Below, piece after piece: positions 1 to 5,164 of a stretch of 12,436 nucleotides of DNA. The translations under genes were made by a program, and so were the position numbers. Each line of letters starts with the position of its first letter. The stretch's first letter is position 1. Below the pieces are notes generated by a model. It was not told the origin of the DNA, did not search any database, and was given only the letters and a program-made list of their open reading frames with translations. Origin of the DNA: Chloroflexota bacterium (GTDB lineage Bacteria > Chloroflexota > UBA6077 > CF-72); the NCBI GenBank assembly GCA_019247135.1, contig JAFAPL010000799.1:1-12436 (forward strand), written 5' to 3'.

Positions 1-166
1 AGAAAACGACTGCGTGCCGCGTACGCTGGTGTGGGCCGATCAACTGTGATCGCGACGCGGGGTCCACTGTCTCAGGATCTCGGGCCAATGTAGATTCGAA
101 GCGGCCGCGCGCCTCGGCATAGCCTTCAGCGGGGCGGGCAATTCGGACCAGGTCAGGCGTAGGCAT
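1..166 (-). CDS. Probable alpha/beta hydrolase, N-terminal fragment (runs off left edge)
   Basis: An open frame starts with ATG at 166-164, overlaps the last 14 bases of the upstream hydrolase gene, and continues without a stop to base 1, giving 55 residues. The fragment begins MPTPDLVRIARP, contains YAEARGRF at about residues 17-24, and ends with RTRHAVVF. This layout, a charged helix, a VDPASR-type linker, then R-T-x-x-A-V-V-F, resembles the N-terminus of esterases in which this hydrophobic strand leads directly into the oxyanion H-G motif; that motif would lie just outside the window. No Shine-Dalgarno sequence is visible, as expected if translation is coupled to the preceding gene. It is too short to prove the family: the frame and overlap are seen, the hydrolase call is inference. 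The other five frames all contain stops here or lack protein-like sequence. Confidence 0.65.
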   Translation of the reverse strand, partial: MPTPDLVRIARPAEGYAEARGRFESTLARDPETVDPASRSQLIGPHQRTRHAVVF

Positions 167-1109
167 CGGATGCGCCGTTGGCGACGAGGTTGGCGACGAG
201 CGCAGCGGTCCGTTCCACGTGTGCGCTCCCGAAATAGCCCTGCTCCGCCATATGCTCCACTGGACCGGCGGATAGCTCACGTACCTTGCCAGCGGCGACC
301 GCTCGGTTCCAGTGCGAGTAGCGAATCACGCCCCAGCGTCCGACGAAAACCAGGCTGCCAATACGCGGCATCGGGTCGCGTTCACCCTGCAGATGGTAGA
401 GATGATCGACGGCCTGAATACCCGGCTCGTCGGCGATCACCCCGCCAATCGAAATGACGTCGACGGGCGCGCCAAACCACTGCACGAGATAAGTCGCGGC
501 GCCGACCGCCACCTGCGCACCACCACTGTATCCGAGCAACGTGAGTCGGGGCGCCGGCCGTCCTGGAAGGTACCCGCCCGCGATGAGCCGTCGCCCGATC
601 GATTCGGCCAGGCCGAGATTATAAATCGGGCCGTAGCGCGGATCGGCGGACACCGCCACCTGGAGCAGGTTGCGTAGCTGGATGACGGGTCCGAGGAGCA
701 GCCCGCTCGAAGCACCGGCAGTCTGACGCGAGCGCGCCGATCGCCACACCCAGTCGACCAGGTGGCGGCCAGCCAGTGGATTTTCGCGAACGGAATATGC
801 AAATGCATCGTCGACGATGAAGGACAACGGAATGCGCTGCCGAAGCTCCTCGAGGAAGCGCACCTCGAACGGATCCTGCGTGCGGCCCGGAACGCTGCCG
901 ATTCCGGACAACCAGACCAGGTAGTATGCCGCGCGCTGCTCACCGGCAGGCCGACCGTCGGCGTGCGTAAGCGTCCGAGTGACTTCTTCGACGGCCGCAT
1001 CCGACCAGCCGGCCCACCAGCGGAGCGACTCCAGAGGGGCCACGAAGGCCATGAACAAGACAATGATCACACCAGCGATCAGGAGCAGTTGTAGTGTGTC
1101 GAGGATCAT
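153..1109 (-). CDS. Membrane-anchored alpha/beta hydrolase (lipase/esterase-like)
   Basis: The protein has 318 residues from ATG at 1109. This start is preferred because it overlaps the upstream stop as ATGA; an in-frame extension to 1256 would bury it in the upstream gene and adds 49 Arg/Ala-rich residues of antisense type. Residues 5-24 form one hydrophobic segment that probably anchors it in the membrane, followed by a Trp-rich stretch (WWAGW, 31-35). The nucleophile elbow is GYSGG at 193-197, so Ser195 is the likely catalytic residue. Candidate acid and base are Asp245 (GERDP) and His286 (EHM before GYF), an order expected of the fold. It sits in a run with two membrane proteins upstream and a second probable hydrolase downstream. 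The substrate is unknown; lipid or ester hydrolysis at the membrane is a reasonable guess. The hydrolase fold is fairly secure, the triad assignment less so. Confidence 0.85.
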   Translation of the reverse strand: MILDTLQLLLIAGVIIVLFMAFVAPLESLRWWAGWSDAAVEEVTRTLTHADGRPAGEQRAAYYLVWLSGIGSVPGRTQDPFEVRFLEELRQRIPLSFIVDDAFAYSVRENPLAGRHLVDWVWRSARSRQTAGASSGLLLGPVIQLRNLLQVAVSADPRYGPIYNLGLAESIGRRLIAGGYLPGRPAPRLTLLGYSGGAQVAVGAATYLVQWFGAPVDVISIGGVIADEPGIQAVDHLYHLQGERDPMPRIGSLVFVGRWGVIRYSHWNRAVAAGKVRELSAGPVEHMAEQGYFGSAHVERTAALVANLVANGASDAYA

Positions 1110-1726
1110 AGGTTGCGCAAACGAGTCACCGATTCCGCCGCGGCTGCCTGACCTTGCGCGCGCACATCTGCCGTGCTCAGCGTATGCCACGCCGTGTCCA
1201 CCCGACCTCCGAGCAGGCGCGGCAACAGTTTTGTCAGCGCCCATCCGAGCAAGCATGATGCGAGCGCGAACAAAACGCCGATGTGAAATACGATGGACAC
1301 GGCGAGCACCAGAGCCAGGAGAGCCCAGGTGTTGAGAATTGTTTCGATGCCCGCGCCCACGTACGGCAACACAATGAACACGCTCAGCACCATGGGTGCA
1401 TATGCGAACGCAGCCACGGGTAGAACCTGGAGCAGTGGCACACGCTCGCTATTTGGCAGGAGCATTGCAATGAGCCAGGTGCTCCCGACCCAGATGAGGA
1501 TGCCGACCACAAACGAGCACGTGAGAGACACGCTCCTGCGGAGGAATCTGCCGGGTGGTACGCGATTCAAGAACAGCACGGCGCTGTGCCCAGCGGTCCA
1601 GCTCGCGCCGCTCAACAAGAGCAGAACGAGGCTGATGCGGAGCACGCTGGGACTGTCTAGCAGCGCACGAAACGCGTCCGCCTCCAGCGCGAGCGCACCC
1701 CAGACCGCCGCCGCGATGGCATTCAT
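1106..1726 (-). CDS. Multi-pass membrane protein, possibly Yip1-like
   Basis: The protein is very hydrophobic. From the ATG at 1726 it has 206 residues; a GTG at 1744 would add six. ATG 1726 is chosen because GGGAG lies about 11 bases upstream, whereas the GTG has no visible ribosome site. Using GTG numbering, membrane segments lie near residues 34-58, 71-96, 105-128 and 137-172, the last probably two helices. The C-terminal 35 residues are polar and presumably cytoplasmic. The PMVL-containing and G-rich segments and overall size are reminiscent of bacterial Yip1-domain proteins, but I see no decisive motif, so the family is tentative. Its stop overlaps the start of the hydrolase as ATGA, so the two are probably translated together, and it may help place or support that enzyme at the membrane. 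Confidence 0.8.
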   Translation of the reverse strand: MNAIAAAVWGALALEADAFRALLDSPSVLRISLVLLLLSGASWTAGHSAVLFLNRVPPGRFLRRSVSLTCSFVVGILIWVGSTWLIAMLLPNSERVPLLQVLPVAAFAYAPMVLSVFIVLPYVGAGIETILNTWALLALVLAVSIVFHIGVLFALASCLLGWALTKLLPRLLGGRVDTAWHTLSTADVRAQGQAAAAESVTRLRNL

Positions 1727-1791
1727 CACGTCCGCAACTCCCACGCCGTGCGGCAGGATCGTCGCGAGCTCGGCACCACCGCTCGGGTCCC

Positions 1792-2337
1792 TCAGGCGGT
1801 TCGCAGGCGGAAGCTATAGATCATTTCCACCACGCCACCAATGACTGCCCAGACGCCCACTACCGGGATCAGGACGATCGCGGTGACAATTGGATTACCG
1901 AGCAGCAGCAATCCGAAGATGATGCTGACGGCGCCAAGAATTCCAATCCCCCATCCACCCCCACGCAGAGCATGGACCAGCTGCACCAGGCCGATCGCCA
2001 GCCCGAGCAAGCCCATGATCCAAACCAGCAAGGCTGGTAGCAGGATGCCCGCCCAGAGTGGATTCCGCACCAGCGCCAGACCGGCGACAATGCCGAGGAT
2101 TCCGCTCGCGGCTTTCCAGCCGGCGTTGGTGCGGTCGATGAACATAGTCACGAGGTCGAGGACGCCGCCGATCAGCCAGTACACACCCAGGAAAATCATC
2201 AAGGTGACGATTGTCGCGGCGGGGTCGGTAAGAAGGAAGACCCCAATCAGGACGGATGCAATGCCGCGCAACAGAAGCATCCACCACGTCACCGGCGGGG
2301 TCGCGGAACGAGGCACGGCGACCGATGCACTTGTCAT
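1792..2337 (-). CDS. HdeD-family (DUF308) membrane protein
   Basis: The protein has 181 residues from ATG 2337. An ATG two codons earlier (2343) lies only 3 bases from the strong AAGGAG at 2347-2352, while 2337 has the normal 9-base spacing, so 2337 is preferred. It has about six membrane helices in paired repeats. The typical HdeD pattern is visible: RGIASVLIGVFLLTDP near the N-terminus, with an L-G-x-Y-W-x-I-G-G helix behind it, then GILGIVAGLALVRNP and GAVSIIFGLLLLGNP, each being a G-[IVL]-x-x-[IL]-x-x-G-[IL] helix ending in N/D-P. HdeD in enteric bacteria is linked to acid resistance, but relatives are widespread and usually have no tested function. It is the first gene of the leftward run and faces the PRC-barrel gene across a 133-bp divergent region holding candidate operator repeats. 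Confidence 0.93.
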   Translation of the reverse strand: MTSASVAVPRSATPPVTWWMLLLRGIASVLIGVFLLTDPAATIVTLMIFLGVYWLIGGVLDLVTMFIDRTNAGWKAASGILGIVAGLALVRNPLWAGILLPALLVWIMGLLGLAIGLVQLVHALRGGGWGIGILGAVSIIFGLLLLGNPIVTAIVLIPVVGVWAVIGGVVEMIYSFRLRTA

Positions 2338-2346
2338 CTCCATGAA

Positions 2347-2354
2347 CTCCTTCT
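2347..2354 (-). promoter_or_regulatory. Ribosome binding site deciding the HdeD start
   Basis: Read on the minus strand this is AGAAGGAG, a near-perfect Shine-Dalgarno sequence. It is 3 bases from the first ATG (2343) and 9 from the second (2337), favouring the second. Confidence 0.7.
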
Positions 2355-2376
2355 GCCCAGAACGTATGGGCGGATT

Positions 2377-2394
2377 GGCTCACGAACTGCTCAA
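2377..2394 (-). promoter_or_regulatory. Candidate operator: 11-bp-period direct repeat upstream of HdeD gene
   Basis: On the minus strand the sequence is TTGAGCA, then gttc, then GTGAGCC: two related heptamers with an 11-bp period. The second ends 39 bases before the preferred start. A weak -10-like TACGTT follows 10 bases later. The same arrangement occurs upstream of the next two plus-strand genes. Binding by a SARP/BTAD regulator is inferred from known SARP site geometry. Confidence 0.4.
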
Positions 2395-2418
2395 TTGCAC
2401 GTCCCGAAACGTGGCGGC

Positions 2419-2436
2419 TTGAGCAGTGGTCGAGCA
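2419..2436 (+). promoter_or_regulatory. Candidate operator: 11-bp-period direct repeat upstream of PRC/DUF1269 gene
   Basis: TTGAGCA (2419-2425), gtgg, TCGAGCA (2430-2436). The shared core is longer when shifted: GAGCAGTG occurs at 2421-2428 and 2432-2439. The second heptamer matches the TCGAG core reported for Streptomyces SARP sites. A -10-like GACAAT lies at 2447-2452, ten bases after the repeat. Confidence 0.45.
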
Positions 2437-2470
2437 GTGCGCCATTGACAATCATGTGGAGAGGGGACAC

Positions 2471-3631
2471 ATGTCACACGGAACTCAAGGCCGCACTGGC
2501 AAGCTCATGATCGGTGCGAAGGTCGACTGCACGGACGGCTCGTACGGAACGCTGGACGCCATCATCGTGGACCCACTCACACGCAGCGTGACTCACTACG
2601 TGGTGCGCGATCAGAATGATCACACCACCGATCGACTGGTGCCCGCGGGACACTGCATCGCCAGCACCCCCGAGCTTTTGCAACTTGACTGCACGGTCGA
2701 GGCCGTTGCATCCATGCCGCCGTTCACCGAGTCAGAGTTCGTCACCCCCTCGCCCGTGGATCTCACGTGGAGTGGCATTCACTATCTGCCCTATGTGGTG
2801 CCCTATGAGGCGCCCGGCTCCGGCGGATACCGCAGCCTTGCAGTCGAGAATGTTCCGTCGACCGCGTTGTCACTCAGACGCGGCATGCGGATCGAAGCCA
2901 GCGACGGCTATCTAGGGGACCTGGGCTCGCTCGTCGTCGACGTCGCGACTGGTCGAATCACGCACTTTGTTCTTCAGACTCGCAAAGGGCTCCAGCAGCA
3001 CGAGATCACCCTGCCGCTGACTGCCGTCGACTACGTCCTCGGCGATACGGCTCGCCTGAAGCTCGATCAGAAAGATGTGGGTACCTTGCCCACCATTCCG
3101 GTGAGACGGCCGATTCTGGATTTCTGGCGGCTCGAGCACGTTGAACTCGTGGCGCTGGTCTTCGATGGAACAACTCAGGCGAGTGAAGCGCTGCACTTCT
3201 TGCAGGACGTGCAGCGTGATGACCGCAACGTCCTCAAGATCCATGAAGCGGCGGTGCTGGTACGCGAAGAGAACGGCAACGTGTCGATTCGGGAGACAGC
3301 CGACGTCAGTCGTGGCAAAGGCGGCGTCGTGGGTGGCGTCATTGGGGGTGCTGTCGCGATCGCCGGCGCGCCGGTTGGCGTCCTGCTCGGAGCATTGGCG
3401 GGAGCGGTAGCCGGCGGTACGATTGGCCCACGCCTGGACCTCGGCTTTTCAGACGCCTTCCTGGCGCGACTGCATGACCGCCTGGACGTCGGCCGATCGG
3501 CGTTGATCCTGCTCATCGAACACGAGTGGTCCGAACCCGTGGCGAACGCGCTGGGGGCCCTCCAGGGGATCATCCCACAACAGCAACTCATCGACACAGT
3601 TGTCCAGGACCTGCTCACTGCTCGCGAGTAG
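2471..3631 (+). CDS. Two PRC-barrel domains fused to a C-terminal DUF1269 membrane domain
   Basis: The protein has 386 residues from ATG 2471, which follows GGAGAGGGG (2458-2466) at good spacing; an ATG 15 codons earlier lacks such a site. Residues 11-80 form a PRC-barrel-like domain (IGAKVDCTDGSYGTLDAIIV, then a T-x-x-V-T-H-Y-V-V-R strand). Residues 136-203 repeat it (GMRIEASDGYLGDLGSLVVD, then GRITHFVL). Residues 224-386 are a DUF1269-type domain: a VELVALVFDG strand, a helical part, a Gly/Ala-rich membrane hairpin at about 283-321, and a second strand GRSALILLIE (341-350). PRC-barrels are small beta domains found in ribosome maturation and photosynthetic reaction centres and often in stress proteins; the function of DUF1269 is unknown. 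The next gene is a stand-alone DUF1269 protein, which suggests the pair act together at the membrane. The fusion is seen; the role is unknown. Confidence 0.9.
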   Translation: MSHGTQGRTGKLMIGAKVDCTDGSYGTLDAIIVDPLTRSVTHYVVRDQNDHTTDRLVPAGHCIASTPELLQLDCTVEAVASMPPFTESEFVTPSPVDLTWSGIHYLPYVVPYEAPGSGGYRSLAVENVPSTALSLRRGMRIEASDGYLGDLGSLVVDVATGRITHFVLQTRKGLQQHEITLPLTAVDYVLGDTARLKLDQKDVGTLPTIPVRRPILDFWRLEHVELVALVFDGTTQASEALHFLQDVQRDDRNVLKIHEAAVLVREENGNVSIRETADVSRGKGGVVGGVIGGAVAIAGAPVGVLLGALAGAVAGGTIGPRLDLGFSDAFLARLHDRLDVGRSALILLIEHEWSEPVANALGALQGIIPQQQLIDTVVQDLLTARE

Positions 3632-3669
3632 CCCTGCAATCAGCTCATCTGACGCCGGCTGGGCGCTGT

Positions 3670-3687
3670 TTGAGCAGGACTTGAGAC
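3670..3687 (+). promoter_or_regulatory. Candidate operator: 11-bp-period direct repeat upstream of DUF1269 gene
   Basis: TTGAGCA (3670-3676), ggac, TTGAGAC (3681-3687): again two heptamers with an 11-bp period. A -10-like CAGAAT lies at 3698-3703, ten bases after the repeat, the same spacing as in front of the PRC/DUF1269 gene. Its presence suggests the DUF1269 gene has its own promoter within the 108-bp gap. Confidence 0.4.
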
Positions 3688-3693
3688 GCACGA

Positions 3694-3708
3694 CGATCAG
3701 AATGATCG
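3694..3708. repeat. 15-bp palindrome CGATCA-gaa-TGATCG
   Basis: Perfect 6-bp arms around a 3-base centre, inside the gap before the DUF1269 gene. It covers the -10-like CAGAAT. It could be an operator or chance. Confidence 0.35.
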
Positions 3709-3739
3709 CGTAGCAACATTTTTCGGGAGGTCCGCCAGC

Positions 3740-4231
3740 ATGGCAGACTTGGTGGTTCTTGGTTTTCCGTCGATGTCCGCCGCGGACGAGGTGATTCCGC
3801 AACTTGACAGTCTGCAGCGTGAGCAGTTGATACAACTTGCCGACTGGGCACGAGTCATTCGGCACGACGACGGTAAGGTCGAAGTCCGGCAAGCCCACAA
3901 CACGACAGCTGCTGGCGCCGCGGGTGGCGCTCTCTGGGGCATGATCATCGGGCTGATTTTCCTGGCGCCATTTGCCGGCGCGCTGATTGGCGGCGCGTTT
4001 GGCGCGCTGAGCGGCTCGCTCCGCGACTATGGCATTGACGACAAATTCATCAAGGACCTGTCCAACCAGATCAAGCCCGGGACGTCGGCACTGTTCCTCT
4101 ACGTTATGAGTGCGACTCCGGATAAGGTGGCTGATCGTCTGCGACAGTATCAGCCGACGCTGCTGCACACCTCACTGTCGCACGATTCGGAGGAACGCCT
4201 GCGCGCCCTCATCCAGCCGGTCTCGGCCTGA
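3740..4231 (+). CDS. DUF1269 membrane protein
   Basis: The protein has 163 residues from ATG 3740, preceded by CGGGAGG (3724-3730) nine bases away. It is a whole DUF1269 (COG4803-like) protein: an N-terminal strand DLVVLGFPS, a helix AADEVIPQLDSLQREQL, a short hairpin (RHDDGKVEVRQ), a Gly/Ala-rich membrane hairpin at about 57-93 (AAGAAGGALWGMIIGLIFLA and on), the D-Y-G-I-D-D-x-F motif at 97-103, and a C-terminal strand GTSALFLYVM. The order matches the C-terminal domain of the gene before it, and D-x-G-[IF]-x-[DS] after the hairpin is shared (LDLGFSDAF there). The family is common in bacteria, often near stress genes, but has no known activity. Possibly it pairs with its neighbour in the membrane; that is inference. 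Confidence 0.92.
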   Translation: MADLVVLGFPSMSAADEVIPQLDSLQREQLIQLADWARVIRHDDGKVEVRQAHNTTAAGAAGGALWGMIIGLIFLAPFAGALIGGAFGALSGSLRDYGIDDKFIKDLSNQIKPGTSALFLYVMSATPDKVADRLRQYQPTLLHTSLSHDSEERLRALIQPVSA

Positions 4232-4249
4232 GTCCAGGCTAGAAGCGCG

Positions 4250-5053
4250 ATGCGGCTCGCGGCACTTGCTGCGCTGTTGCTGCTCTCGGCAACGCCGGGC
4301 GTTAGCATTGCCCAGCAGGTGCCCGTGCAAATTCCGCGTTCCCCGTCAGTCGGTGCATTGGCGCAGGGTCCCTGGCAATGGCTTGGGTCGGACTATGGGG
4401 ACGGTTCGAGCACACGGCCCAGCGAGCCAATCCGCTACACCATCGAATTTCGGGCGGCGGGCGCACTGACGGCCCAGGCTGACTGCAACACCGTCCTGGG
4501 CACGTTTTCGGAAACTGGCGCTGAGCTCAGTATTCAGCTCGGACCGTCGACGCTTGTGGCATGCCCGCCCGGCTCCCTGGCGGAAGAGTTCAAGCGGGAC
4601 CTTTCACGCGTAACCGGATTTACGCAGACTTCCGCGCAGTTAGTTCTTCGGCTTGGAACCGGTGCAGATTCGATGACGTTCGTAGCCATCCCCCCACCGG
4701 ACGCCCCCGGGCAGGTGTGGCAAGTGAACTCCGTGAACAACGGGCGCGAGGCAGTTGTATCGGTCGACCCGCAGAGCGCCCTGACACTCTTGTTCGGACC
4801 GGACGACGTCAGTGGGAATTCCGGCTGTAACCAGTTTCGTGGTCCGTACACGCGAGTTGGCGATCGCATCACGTTGGGTCCGCTGGTGTCAACACGCAAG
4901 GCGTGTGCTCCGGACATCATGCAGCAGGAGGCCCAGTACCTCGCAGCCCTGGAAGCGTCGACCACGCTGTCGCAACACGGCAATCAGCTGTGGCTCGCTG
5001 ACGCCGACGGCGCGACTCAAGTCATCTTGATCCCCGCAGCAGCAGGCGCCTGA
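4250..5053 (+). CDS. Secreted protein with two META (HslJ-like) domains
   Basis: The protein has 267 residues. Residues 1-21 are a signal peptide (hydrophobic LAALAALLLL core, cleavage probably after SIA-21); there is no lipobox cysteine. Two META domains follow at about 38-147 and 153-262. Each shows the family order: PWQWLG or VWQVNS at the start, a C-N motif (DCN 78-80; GCN 192-194), then an ...AC-P/A motif (C105; C219). The two cysteines are 26 residues apart in both repeats, so each domain may hold one disulfide outside the cytoplasm. META domains occur in HslJ, a heat-inducible E. coli outer-membrane-related protein; the activity is unknown. The start lies 18 bases after the DUF1269 stop with only a weak ribosome site, so it is probably co-transcribed. 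Its 3' end faces the regulator gene across a 35-bp gap. Confidence 0.9.
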   Translation: MRLAALAALLLLSATPGVSIAQQVPVQIPRSPSVGALAQGPWQWLGSDYGDGSSTRPSEPIRYTIEFRAAGALTAQADCNTVLGTFSETGAELSIQLGPSTLVACPPGSLAEEFKRDLSRVTGFTQTSAQLVLRLGTGADSMTFVAIPPPDAPGQVWQVNSVNNGREAVVSVDPQSALTLLFGPDDVSGNSGCNQFRGPYTRVGDRITLGPLVSTRKACAPDIMQQEAQYLAALEASTTLSQHGNQLWLADADGATQVILIPAAAGA

Positions 5054-5077
5054 CAGCCTTGACTGACTGTCCTCAGG
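5049..5077. terminator. Weak stem-loop between convergent genes
   Basis: CCTGA (5049-5053) can pair with TCAGG (5073-5077) and GACAG (5052-5056) with CTGTC (5067-5071), with a bulge and overlap. It lies between two converging genes. There is no T-tract, so this is only a weak candidate terminator. Confidence 0.2.
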
Positions 5078-5164
5078 TACCCACGCGTTCACGCGATGGA
5101 CGCGACGACCATACCGATCGCGTCGCCTCGTCCGGGAGTCCGACGCGAACACGTTTCGGGTACG
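5069..5164 (-). pseudogene. Out-of-frame remnant of the BTAD regulator C-terminus
   Basis: In a frame other than that of the regulator's annotated end, the minus strand reads NVFASDSRTRRRDRYGRRVH followed by RVNAWVPE. In intact relatives the winged-helix end (H-P-L-L-R-x-Y) is followed by a short acidic/alanine stretch and then V-R-D-R-H-x-x-Y. RRRDRYGRRVH fits that place well. The annotated frame at the same place gives CSRRTPGRGDAIGMVV, which fits nothing. This points to a single-base indel near 5163-5170. The TPR part usual in such regulators is absent altogether. Confidence 0.45.

Noticed and set aside
2..49. Plus-strand frame ENDCVPRTLVWADQL ending in TGA at 47-49, possible gene end
   Set aside because: The minus-strand frame across the same bases is open, starts by overlap with the preceding gene and reads like a hydrolase N-terminus, so the plus-strand reading is probably antisense.
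1110..1256. N-terminal extension of the membrane-anchored hydrolase
   Set aside because: It lies inside the upstream membrane-protein gene, is Arg/Ala/Gly-rich, and the ATGA overlap plus a hydrophobic anchor right after ATG 1109 mark the true start.
2445..2450. TTGACA as a -35 box for the PRC/DUF1269 gene
   Set aside because: A -10 at normal spacing would fall on the start codon at 2471, so it cannot serve this gene.
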